Shown: positions 54,322 to 62,531 of the stretch, one piece after another
Layout: the number at the start of each line of letters is the position of its first letter
Position numbering within the stretch: position 1 is the first letter of the stretch
Assembly (NCBI RefSeq): GCF_900111235.1
Contig: NZ_FOJI01000009.1
Span: 1-64,000, forward strand
Direction: 5' to 3'
DNA length: 64,000 nt
DNA from: [Clostridium] fimetarium
GTDB lineage: Bacteria > Bacillota > Clostridia > Lachnospirales > Lachnospiraceae
Notes under the pieces: model-generated
What the model was told of the DNA's origin: nothing
Database searches by the model: none
What the model saw: the letters and a program-made list of their open reading frames with translations, nothing else
Position numbers and translations under genes: made by a program

Positions 54322-54503
54322 AGCGTGCACGAGCTGTTAAAATAGTGGTTAAATGTATAAATGTGTTGGGTTTCGTCCATAAATTAATAATCGCAGCGGA
54401 AAATGGCACCTTATTGGAAAAATCACTCTTGTTAGTTCCAAAATATGTTATTAATTTTGTTTCAACGCATACATTATATAGAAATACATAATTGAGGTAA
54501 TGT

Positions 54504-55796
54504 ATGGAAATATACATAGTTCAAGAGGGGGATACTATTAAATCCATCGCTGACAAATATGGAATAGTAGTATCCAAATTAATTCGGGATAATGCATTGA
54601 CAAATCCAGATCAATTAGTTATTGGGCAGACAATAGTAATTGCATTCCCTAAGCAAACATATGTAGTAAAAGATGGAGATACATTAGAGGGTATCGCTTA
54701 TAAAAATGGCGTTACACTTATGCAGATATTAAGAAATAACCCATTTCTTACAGAGAAAAAGAATATTTATCCTGGTGAAGAATTGGTCATAAGTTATGAT
54801 ACAAAAGGAATAATTATTACTAATGGAATTATGTATCCATTTATAGAAAAAGAATCACTGCTTAAGGTATTGCCAAATCTAACTTATATATCTATCTTTA
54901 ATTATAGAGCAGCAGAAAAAGGTGAAGTTATTTCATATTATGATGATACAGAGATAATTAAAATATCCAAACAATATGAAACAATTCCTCTCATGTTACT
55001 TTCAACGCTAACACTTCAAGGAAAAACTAATATAGAAGTTGCATATGAAATAGCTAATAGTGAGGAAAATCAGGATCAATTAATTACTAATATATTAAAG
55101 ATATTAAAAGATAAAGGCTTTCATGGACTAAATATGATGTTTAATTTTATTACCACATCGAATCTGTCTATCTATATAAAATTTATGAATAAAGTAGCAA
55201 GAGAAGTCAGAAAAAATGGGTATCTGTATTTTGTAACAATAAATCCTTCTTTGGAAAATGAGGATAAAAGTGCAGCACTTAATCAAATAAATTTTTCGGA
55301 AATTAGTATTGATGTAGATGAAATTATATTTTTGAAATTAGTATGGGGAACCAATTCTGGACCGCCATCTCCAGTAAGTAATATTAGTAACATTAGGGCA
55401 ATATTGGATTATATCGTAACTATGATAGAGCGGGACAGGATCGTAATAGGCCAACCGCTAATTGCTTATGATTGGAAGTTACCATATATTCCTGGTGAAT
55501 CAAGTGCAAATTCACTATCATTAGGAACTTCCCTTACATTAGCTATTGAAACTAGTGCTATAATTATGTTTGATGAACCATCACAAACTCCATTTTATAA
55601 ATATGATGAAATAAGCGCCCAACCTATACACAATCATATTGTATGGTCATTGGATGCATTAAGCATTGATGCATTGATGTCAACGGTTAAAGACTATTCA
55701 TTATATAGTGTTTGTTTTTGGAACGTAATGATATTTTATCAACAACTTTGGTTAGTTATTAACTCCCAATATGAAATACTGAAATTATTAAATTAA
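54504..55796 (+). CDS. LysM-GH18-like protein 1 (degenerate catalytic motif)
   Basis: 430 residues, no signal peptide. Two LysM peptidoglycan-binding repeats (about 1-48 and 52-97; QEGDTIKSIADKYG and KDGDTLEGIAYKNG) precede a GH18-like barrel (about 105-430). This is the layout of spore-cortex/germination proteins of the YaaH/SleL group. The motif that normally reads DGxNxDxE is HGLNMMFN (207-214), so both aspartates and the catalytic glutamate are missing. It is therefore probably non-hydrolytic, perhaps a binding or coat protein. A close paralogue follows. Confidence 0.85.
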   Translation: MEIYIVQEGDTIKSIADKYGIVVSKLIRDNALTNPDQLVIGQTIVIAFPKQTYVVKDGDTLEGIAYKNGVTLMQILRNNPFLTEKKNIYPGEELVISYDTKGIIITNGIMYPFIEKESLLKVLPNLTYISIFNYRAAEKGEVISYYDDTEIIKISKQYETIPLMLLSTLTLQGKTNIEVAYEIANSEENQDQLITNILKILKDKGFHGLNMMFNFITTSNLSIYIKFMNKVAREVRKNGYLYFVTINPSLENEDKSAALNQINFSEISIDVDEIIFLKLVWGTNSGPPSPVSNISNIRAILDYIVTMIERDRIVIGQPLIAYDWKLPYIPGESSANSLSLGTSLTLAIETSAIIMFDEPSQTPFYKYDEISAQPIHNHIVWSLDALSIDALMSTVKDYSLYSVCFWNVMIFYQQLWLVINSQYEILKLLN

Positions 55797-55910
55797 TTTG
55801 AAATAGGTGTGGTCTGTATCTGGGATAAAGTAGAAAACTGTTGCAAAGTGAAATTATCTATAGTACCTGACTTTTGGTATCAGACATTAAAAAATGGTGC
55901 TAACTGGGTA

Positions 55911-55945
55911 AAAAAGGCTATTGCAGTTATGCTGCAGCCTTTTTG
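55911..55945 (+). terminator. Terminator between the LysM-GH18 paralogues
   Basis: AAAAAGGCT and AGCCTTTTT close a stem that also contains GCAG/CTGC, with a T run at the end. Confidence 0.65.
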
Positions 55946-56063
55946 GATTATGGGGATTTAGTTCATAGTTTATAATTCTCTCTAATAATTTATAAATTCA
56001 ACTTACTAATGATATATATTATTTTTCATACATATATTATATTAAAAATGATTGAGGATTCAT

Positions 56064-57374
56064 ATGGAAATTCATATAGTTCAACCTGGCGATACAATAG
56101 ATACAATAGCCGACAAATATAAAGTATCAGCCGCAAGATTGATAACGGACAATAGTTTAGAAAGTTCAGGTGCATTAGTTACAGGTCAGGCACTCGTTAT
56201 CCTATATCCAAGTCAAACATATACCGTAAAACCTGGAGATACCTTAGAAAAAATAGCTCGCATGTACAATGTACCGCTGATGCAAATATTCAGAAATAAC
56301 AACTATTTATTTGAGAGAAAAATTATCTATCCTGGGGAAATGATAGTTATAAGTTATAATAATGATAAAGGTCAAATAAATACATTTGGTTACGCTGCTA
56401 ATTATATTGATATCAATATCCTAAGAAAAACGCTTCCATTCTTAACCTATCTATGTGTTTTAGGTAATCAAATCACTGAAAATGCTGATATAATTTCAAT
56501 AAATGATAAAAAAGTCATCGAAATATCTAAGAACTTTGGTGTTGCTCCTATTATGCTGTTGCCATCTTTAACAGTTCAAGGAATTGAAAATTTCGATGCT
56601 ACTTTTAATGTTTATATAAATGAAAGTTTATCAGATAAACTTATTAATAATATAATGAATATATTAAAAGAGAAAGGCTATATGGGAGTAAGTATCACTT
56701 TTGAATATTTGTATTCATTCAATCAGATATTGTATCAAAATTTTATGATTAAACTATCTAAACGATTAAAGGCAGAAGGATTAAAATTATTTATCTCAAT
56801 ATCACCTGTGAATACAAATATAAATTCAGAGGGAATAAAAAAAATTTATCCTGATATAGAAAAAGTTTTAGATGGTATAACATTTATGGACTATAACAAG
56901 GGCTTAAATAAGAATCCGCCACCAGGTCCTGTTACATCAATTAAAAGTTTAGAAGATTTTTTGACTACTACCACTACAATTATTAGTGAGGAAATTATAA
57001 ATATTGGATCCACTGCGATAGGTGTTGATTGGGAATTGCCTTATATTCCAAATGTATCTAGATCAGTTATTCTTAAATATTATACTGCCATAGCATTAGC
57101 TAACGATAGGGATTCAATCATTTATTTTGATGAAGTATCACAAACTCCTTATTTTACATATACTGAATCGAACGCTGGCGTGATAATACAACATATAGTT
57201 TGGTTTATAGATGCTAGAACAATTAGTTCCATTGTTAACCTTATACCGAAATATAATTTGAGTGGAACTGGAGTATGGATTATCATGTATTACTTTTCTC
57301 AAATATGGTCAATTGTTAATCCGCAATACGAAATAAAAAAGGTTCTTCCTGAACCGCGTTCAATGCCGCTTTAA
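56064..57374 (+). CDS. LysM-GH18-like protein 2 (altered catalytic motif)
   Basis: 436-residue paralogue of the preceding protein with the same architecture: LysM 1 (QPGDTIDTIADKYK), LysM 2 (KPGDTLEKIARMYN) and GH18-like barrel. The motif is MGVSITFE (207-214): the glutamate is retained but the two aspartates are Met and Thr, so hydrolysis is doubtful. The start is ATG 56064, with TGAGGA five bases upstream. The pair is a tandem duplication that has diverged strongly. A spore-related role is suggested by family membership only. Confidence 0.85.
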   Translation: MEIHIVQPGDTIDTIADKYKVSAARLITDNSLESSGALVTGQALVILYPSQTYTVKPGDTLEKIARMYNVPLMQIFRNNNYLFERKIIYPGEMIVISYNNDKGQINTFGYAANYIDINILRKTLPFLTYLCVLGNQITENADIISINDKKVIEISKNFGVAPIMLLPSLTVQGIENFDATFNVYINESLSDKLINNIMNILKEKGYMGVSITFEYLYSFNQILYQNFMIKLSKRLKAEGLKLFISISPVNTNINSEGIKKIYPDIEKVLDGITFMDYNKGLNKNPPPGPVTSIKSLEDFLTTTTTIISEEIINIGSTAIGVDWELPYIPNVSRSVILKYYTAIALANDRDSIIYFDEVSQTPYFTYTESNAGVIIQHIVWFIDARTISSIVNLIPKYNLSGTGVWIIMYYFSQIWSIVNPQYEIKKVLPEPRSMPL

Positions 57375-57472
57375 ATATTACTGAAAATTTAGTAATATTA
57401 TAAAAAGAACGCCAAATTATTTCCTTTATGATAATGCTCAGGCGCCACTAGAGATACCCAAAGTACCATGTA

Positions 57473-58405
57473 TTAACTTTCGTATATGGTAGCTATATCA
57501 TGTATTCTACGCTTCATTTCTGTGCGGATATGTAACGGCTCTAAACACTCGCATTTATCCCCAAAACTGAAAAGAATACTGTAGTAGTATTCATTCTCTA
57601 TGAAAGGAAAATTAACATTGTAATGCTCATCACCGTCTGGCGAAAATTGTTCATAAGAGCAATAATCAAGTACCCTGTCCATGACAGATTTATGAATTCG
57701 AAGTTTGATTGGTGTTTGCAGAGTTGCCAAAATATCAGTAAAATCCAACTGTGGTTTTTGATAATCTCGTGGCGTAAAAAATTCCGCTTGTATTTGTAGG
57801 TTTGACATGCGGGATAGTTTAAATAAGCGAAAATCATTTCTTTTATGGCAATATCCTTGCCAATACCAATGACTACTTTTCAATACAAGCTGATACGGCT
57901 CGGCTGTTCGTGTGGTTTTATTTCCGTGGCGGTCTGCATATTCAAACGAAAGTAGCTTGCTTTCCTGTAACGCTGTTTTGATCATTTCTAAATATGATTG
58001 TATGTTCCTGTTACCCATCCACGGACTTAAATCTATATATATTTGATTTGCTTTTAATTCAATGTCTTTCGCTCTGTCGGCGGGGATAAAACTCTTGACT
58101 TTTGCAAGGGCATTTACCAGTTCATCACCTCGTATCATGTTGGAAAGACTGGAAAGCCCCATCAAGATAGCGGAAAGGTCGGCAGTCGAAAAAACCTTTC
58201 TATCAATCTTGTATTTCTGCATGATTTCAAAGCCGCCGCCCACTCCCGATGTTGACCGAACAGGAATACCCGCCATGTTGATAGTGTCTATGTCACGGTA
58301 GATTGTGCGGGGTGAAACTTCAAACATATCTGCTAACTCCTGTGCGCCTATACGCTTCTTATCAAGGAGTATCATAATAATGCTAACAAGCCTATCAACT
58401 TTCAT
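57473..58405 (-). CDS. WYL-domain transcriptional regulator, YafY/DeoR type
   Basis: 310 residues. An N-terminal helix-turn-helix (RIGAQELADMFEVSPRTIYRDIDTINMAGIPV) is followed by a WYL ligand-sensing domain (SFEYADRHGNKTTRTAEPYQLVLKSSHWYWQGYC) and a C-terminal WCX-like part. ATG 58405 is chosen because AAGGTGG lies seven bases upstream. It diverges from the cysteine hydrolase gene across a 120-bp gap that carries inverted-repeat operators, so it probably regulates itself and that gene. Codon use looks somewhat richer in G/C than neighbours, hinting at transfer. Confidence 0.88.
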   Translation of the reverse strand: MKVDRLVSIIMILLDKKRIGAQELADMFEVSPRTIYRDIDTINMAGIPVRSTSGVGGGFEIMQKYKIDRKVFSTADLSAILMGLSSLSNMIRGDELVNALAKVKSFIPADRAKDIELKANQIYIDLSPWMGNRNIQSYLEMIKTALQESKLLSFEYADRHGNKTTRTAEPYQLVLKSSHWYWQGYCHKRNDFRLFKLSRMSNLQIQAEFFTPRDYQKPQLDFTDILATLQTPIKLRIHKSVMDRVLDYCSYEQFSPDGDEHYNVNFPFIENEYYYSILFSFGDKCECLEPLHIRTEMKRRIHDIATIYES

Positions 58406-58525
58406 CTGATAACCACCTTCCAAAATTTCTTGTTATCATTGTAGATTGTTGCCATACTGTTGTCAACAATTGCAAGGTATGATAAAAAAGCAAACAAATC
58501 AATCTACCTGTCAGGAGGAAACACT
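58406..58525. promoter_or_regulatory. Divergent promoter/operator region
   Basis: The gap between the regulator and hydrolase genes has TTGTCA at 58457 and an A-rich -10 candidate 17 bases later, giving a plus-strand promoter. GTTG-T-CAAC is a small dyad over that -35, and GCCATAC/GGTATG-like halves flank it. It is a plausible operator for the WYL regulator. Confidence 0.4.
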
Positions 58526-59017
58526 ATGCAAAATAAAGCCTTAGTAATCATCGATATTCAAAATGACATAACAAAGAATTACAAGGATGTTATTGGCAAT
58601 ATCAATAAAGCTATTGATTGGGCAGTCAATAATAATATTTATGTTATTTATATAAGGCATGAAAATTTATCAGCCGGAACGAGGACATTTAAACCCGATA
58701 CATATGGGGCTGAATTAGCTTCAGACATGAAAATGGTATCAAAGAATATTTTTACAAAATACAAAGGAAACGCATTAAGTTGTGAAGAATTTACAGACTT
58801 TATTAGTAAAAATGAAATCTGTGACTTTTACATAGCAGGAGCAGATGCTGTTGCTTGTGTTAAATCAACCTGTTACAACTTACGCAAAGCAAATTATGGC
58901 GTTAATGTCCTATCAGATTGCGTTACCAGTTATGATAAAAGGAAAATTGACGAAATGCTACATTATTATGAAAGTAAAGGAAGTAAAACTATTTGTTTGA
59001 ATGACCTATTAATTTAA
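58526..59017 (+). CDS. Isochorismatase-family cysteine hydrolase
   Basis: 163-residue hydrolase. The triad positions are Asp in LVIIDIQND (about 9-11), a lysine in the mid region (TKYKGNALS) and Cys in GADAVACVKSTCYNLRKANY. This fits nicotinamidase-like/isochorismatase-like amidohydrolases; substrate unknown. The start is ATG 58526, with AGGAGG seven bases upstream. It is divergent from a WYL regulator, a common pairing. Confidence 0.88.
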   Translation: MQNKALVIIDIQNDITKNYKDVIGNINKAIDWAVNNNIYVIYIRHENLSAGTRTFKPDTYGAELASDMKMVSKNIFTKYKGNALSCEEFTDFISKNEICDFYIAGADAVACVKSTCYNLRKANYGVNVLSDCVTSYDKRKIDEMLHYYESKGSKTICLNDLLI

Positions 59018-59278
59018 GCTCTTTCCATATAACCGCATAGCGCGGCGGCTGGATAGTTTTGTCCAAACAGCATCATAGTCGTGGATTATCCTTTCTGACA
59101 GACAGATAACTATGTAATATCATATCAAAAACTATGTGCAAGTGTAAATTCCAGTTTGAGTTAAAATTGGGGGGTGTGGAGTGGAATTTAAAATTTCACT
59201 TTACGTATTAGATTAATAATTGAATTGCTAAATGTACATAATAATGTTACAATAACATACAAAAAGGAGGCGATTATT

Positions 59279-59560
59279 ATGCCACAAATTAGACCGATAA
59301 CAGACTTAAGAGATACAAATGAAATTTCAGAGATATGTCATTCTAATTCAGAACCGATATTTATAACAAAGAATGGATATGGAGATTTGGTTATTATGAG
59401 TATAGAAACCTATGAAAAATTAGTAGAAGGAACAAGGGCAGAGGAGATAGTTACTGAAGCAGAACCGGAGTACAAAGCAGGAACAGAATTATTCGACGCC
59501 AAAGAAGCTTTATCTTCATTAAGAAAGTTAGATATCCCTCCATTATTACGCAATAAATGA
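59279..59560 (+). CDS. Phd/YefM-family antitoxin, apparently solitary
   Basis: 93-residue protein with the Phd/YefM N terminus (MPQIRPITDLRDTNEISEIC, then PIFITKNGYGDLVIMSIETYEKL), which binds operator DNA and would cap a RelE/ParE- or Doc-type toxin with its C terminus. AAAGGAGG precedes ATG 59279. No toxin ORF follows: an overlapping ATG (ATGAG) gives only 17 codons before a stop. The next gene is on the other strand. It may be an orphan antitoxin or a relic of a toxin-antitoxin pair. Confidence 0.85.
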   Translation: MPQIRPITDLRDTNEISEICHSNSEPIFITKNGYGDLVIMSIETYEKLVEGTRAEEIVTEAEPEYKAGTELFDAKEALSSLRKLDIPPLLRNK

Positions 59561-59640
59561 GTATTACGATACAGCAGTATCAATGTCCTCTTGATATGCA
59601 ATCTCTCTAATTTTGTTTACTATTGATTTTAAGCAAATAT

Positions 59641-59674
59641 ATAGAACCCATCTGCACAGATGGATTCTATTCAT
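59641..59674. terminator. Terminator between antitoxin and membrane protein genes
   Basis: ATAGAACCCATCTG pairs with CAGATGGATTCTAT (one mismatch) over a 2-base loop; AT-rich flanks on both sides. Confidence 0.65.
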
Positions 59675-59714
59675 TCAATAATTATTTTTATAGAATTTAT
59701 ATACTGAAATAGTT

Positions 59715-60656
59715 TTATTGATTGTGCGTTAACCCATTCTTACTGAATTTATAAAAACTTGTGATAATAACATATCCAAGTATCACCTCGATTAATGTAA
59801 TATATTCTGCGTAACATATGTTCATACAAATCACCGTCCAAGGATGAAATATAACACCTATTGGAGAGTTATAAATAGTTGCCAACCAATGAATAGGTAT
59901 ATAACCAAGCGCTGCAAGTGAGATATATAATGCGGGCAACCCAAGCAGAATTACTTTAGGCAGATTAATTTTCCATTTCCCTTGCTTCTTTATTTCGATA
60001 AATAAGTTTTCTCCTCCTAACAAAAATCCAATCGCTATGCACATAACCATACCATAAATTATATATTTACCATCCATTTGACGCATATGATTGCCCGACA
60101 CGATTGCCGATTCCGTACGTTCTCTTAAAAATACTACGATAACTATCAAAACAATATTTACCAAATACCTTAACCATGATTTGAAATTGCTGGTTGGTAT
60201 CTGATTATGTAAATCATCTTTGGTGCGTTTATAGAAGCTTGTTATAATAATATATCCAAGAATAACCTGAAATATCCTCACATATCCTGTCCAATAAGAA
60301 ACAATTCCGCATACCTCACACACAGTATAAGATACATTTTTTATCATATTAGACCAAAGTGGACTATCTGACGCAAATCCAAAGTTTGCAATTGAAAAAT
60401 ATAATGCTGGCAATCCAACCAAAATGAGTTTAGGGAAATCAATTCCCCATCTTCCACCTTTTTTAATTTCTTTTAATAAGTATTCTCCTCCTAAAAGCAA
60501 TCCAATTGTTATGCAAATAACCATACATGCCATCGGATATCTCCAATCAGACAAACGACCTCTTATAAATTTTTCTTCTATATAAGCACTTAACATCACC
60601 ATTGCTGCTACTAAAACAGCATAGACTAAATACTTCAACCAAGATTTCCCTCTCAT
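59715..60656 (-). CDS. Multi-span membrane protein with internal duplication
   Basis: 313 residues in two homologous halves (about 5-145 and 160-310). Each half has WL(K/R)YLV, a conserved (I/A)IGxLLGGE(Y/N)L segment, EIKK, GLPALY, and a final (Q/E)VILGYxIITSFYK. About four transmembrane segments per half are predicted. No family recognised with confidence. ATG 60656 is chosen for GGAGG upstream. It lies 33 bp after the anti-sigma-like gene, so it is the third gene of a sigma-factor operon and may be its target or sensor. Confidence 0.75.
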   Translation of the reverse strand: MRGKSWLKYLVYAVLVAAMVMLSAYIEEKFIRGRLSDWRYPMACMVICITIGLLLGGEYLLKEIKKGGRWGIDFPKLILVGLPALYFSIANFGFASDSPLWSNMIKNVSYTVCEVCGIVSYWTGYVRIFQVILGYIIITSFYKRTKDDLHNQIPTSNFKSWLRYLVNIVLIVIVVFLRERTESAIVSGNHMRQMDGKYIIYGMVMCIAIGFLLGGENLFIEIKKQGKWKINLPKVILLGLPALYISLAALGYIPIHWLATIYNSPIGVIFHPWTVICMNICYAEYITLIEVILGYVIITSFYKFSKNGLTHNQ

Positions 60657-60689
60657 ATGCTCCTCCAAATCAGATTTTTAATTTTATCC

Positions 60690-61451
60690 CTACTCTACTA
60701 TCAAATCATAGTCGGTTATAATTCCTTGCTGAGACGATACCGGCGAGTGATCACCATTTAACATAAAACTGAATGCATATCCATATATTTTATTGACACA
60801 AAAGCTATCGAGCTCCTCTTTGGTAAAGAAACCAGCTACACGAAATTTGCTGACCTGTTCCTCCTTCCCTTGATATTCCCAGTACATAGCATATCCAACA
60901 TGATAGCCAAGATTGTTTAATCGCTGCAGCTCAATATTCAATTCATCTTTACTATTATTTAATGCTTTATTGTCTGCAAAAATATCGATAGCAAGGAAAT
61001 ATGTTAGATTTTGGTCATTATATTTTTTCAATGCATCATTAACTTCAATAAAGTAAAAATATTTCCCAGCATCAGGTGGTATATAACAGGCCGCTGAATT
61101 AGAAGTATAACTATCTATAACTTTTCCTGTTGGAACATACCGTTTGGCGACAGTCGTCAACGTTTCAGGGTTGGAGTCCTGGTCTTGCGAGGGGCTTAAA
61201 TATCCGGCTATATCATCTCCAAACATTGGACCATTGGTTGATTTTGTGTTTAGGCTCCTATTATGTAGTGGTAAATTTATAAATAGTGCTCCGCTCACTA
61301 TCAGCATAAAACAAGCAGCTATTTCAGCTATTTTTTTCCAAGGACGTCTATGCTTCTTAATTTTGTTCTCTATTTTTGCGGCAATAAATTCATCTATATA
61401 TTTCACATCTACGCTTCCGATGGCGTCGATCAGCTGCTCGTTCTTAGTCAT
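60690..61451 (-). CDS. Putative anti-sigma factor, single-span membrane protein
   Basis: 253 residues. A short cytoplasmic N terminus (1-38, basic at the end) is followed by one transmembrane segment (about 42-62) and an extracytoplasmic domain. It overlaps the upstream sigma factor gene by four bases (ATGA), the usual coupling between ECF sigma factors and their anti-sigma partners. No zinc-anti-sigma motif (HxxxCxxC) is visible, so the assignment rests on topology and context. Confidence 0.65.
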   Translation of the reverse strand: MTKNEQLIDAIGSVDVKYIDEFIAAKIENKIKKHRRPWKKIAEIAACFMLIVSGALFINLPLHNRSLNTKSTNGPMFGDDIAGYLSPSQDQDSNPETLTTVAKRYVPTGKVIDSYTSNSAACYIPPDAGKYFYFIEVNDALKKYNDQNLTYFLAIDIFADNKALNNSKDELNIELQRLNNLGYHVGYAMYWEYQGKEEQVSKFRVAGFFTKEELDSFCVNKIYGYAFSFMLNGDHSPVSSQQGIITDYDLIVE

Positions 61452-61999
61452 ACAAAGATACTCCTTTCAGTTAAATAAATTTTCAGCTTTTTTCTCATCC
61501 TAGTCAGACGAACATTTACGGCATTTTTACTTATGGAATGCCTGTTAGCAATTTCCTCCACACTTTGGAATCCATAATATCGGCTCATAAATATGTGTCT
61601 ATGCTCAGCAGACAGCTCACCAAGAAATTCATTAATTACATCTGAAAGATCACTATCTTCACTTTGTATTGCATTTATATTTAAAATGCATTCATCCATT
61701 TCAGCAAGCGATATTTCATACTCTGTTCCCCCGCGCTTCTTTGCAGTATAAAAACGCACACGATCAATCGCTTTCCGTCTCACGATCATACATGCATAGG
61801 AAGAAATAGATTCTGGTTCTTTCGGTGGTACCGAGTTCCAAATATCAAGCAATGTATCATTTACACATTCCTCTACATCATCATTCGAAGGTAGAACGTG
61901 GTATGCAATGCTGTGTAATAAATTCCCATAGTGTATAGAAATTTCTTTAAGTGCCACCTCACTTCGCTGCCAAAGTAATTCCATGATTTTATCATTCAC
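61448..61999 (-). CDS. ECF-type RNA polymerase sigma factor
   Basis: 183-residue sigma-70-family factor with only regions 2 and 4. Region 2 is HVLPSNDDVEECVNDTLLDIWNSVPPKEP, then SSYACMIVRRKAIDRVRFYTAKKRGG. Region 4 is LSAEHRHIFMSRYYGFQSVEEIANRHSISKNAVNVRLTRMRKKLK. The start is set at GTG 61999, just after the G11 tract; ATG 62101 is in frame and would read through the tract. The run of G is itself purine-rich enough to serve as ribosome binding site. Followed by anti-sigma-like and membrane protein genes. Confidence 0.88.
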   Translation of the reverse strand: MNDKIMELLWQRSEVALKEISIHYGNLLHSIAYHVLPSNDDVEECVNDTLLDIWNSVPPKEPESISSYACMIVRRKAIDRVRFYTAKKRGGTEYEISLAEMDECILNINAIQSEDSDLSDVINEFLGELSAEHRHIFMSRYYGFQSVEEIANRHSISKNAVNVRLTRMRKKLKIYLTERSIFV

Positions 62000-62005
62000 A
62001 TTCAA

Positions 62006-62016
62006 CCCCCCCCCCC
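62006..62016 (-). repeat. Homopolymer of 11 C (G11 on the sigma-factor strand)
   Basis: Eleven C in a row, in an otherwise AT-rich genome, seven bases upstream of the GTG start of the sigma gene and inside the alternative longer reading frame from 62101. Such tracts slip during replication. Confidence 0.9.
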
Positions 62017-62101
62017 TTCTTATATACTGATTGCCAATACGAATACTCTTGTGTATGAAAGATTGAAAATCTCGCTCACTATATAATCGTAAAATAATCA
62101 A

Positions 62102-62531
62102 ATAACTTTCACTTTGATTGTAAATATATTTTATTTTTCTAAATTGTCGAATTCCTGAAATTTATGCAACTATACTTAAGTCTATAATAATATAAGATCC
62201 ACGAACTATCAACATTTATAACTTCAAACAAGAGAACCATAATAATTGCTTTAAAACTATATAAAATAAATAAAAAGAGATCATAAGTGTCTAAAAAGCA
62301 AATATAACACTTAATAATATTAAGAAAAAAGCACGATAATACACTTTATATCAATTGAAACACGCTATATTTAACTTTAAGTTTTGAAGTTATTGAACCA
62401 TATTTACATTTGATTCTTAAGGTGTTATTCTCAAAAACGATAAGGAAACACATGAATAACATAATAAAATAAAGTGACATAAAGAAAACAGAGAAAACAA
62501 AGAAAAAGCGAATAACAGAGAAGAGGGTAAA
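62102..62531. other. Intergenic between sigma factor and aspA
   Basis: 430 bp of AT-rich sequence without a credible ORF. It must hold the two divergent promoters; none is convincing enough to place. Near aspA (62483-62523) the leader is almost pure purine on the plus strand, with quasi-repeats of AGAAAACA. Confidence 0.5.

Noticed and set aside
55800-55970. Short reading frame ending NGANWVKKAIAVMLQPFWIMGI in the gap between LysM genes
   Set aside because: No start with ribosome binding site and it runs through the terminator hairpin; treated as chance.
59561-59640. Toxin partner overlapping the antitoxin stop (ATGAG)
   Set aside because: The frame stops after 17 codons and shows no toxin motif.
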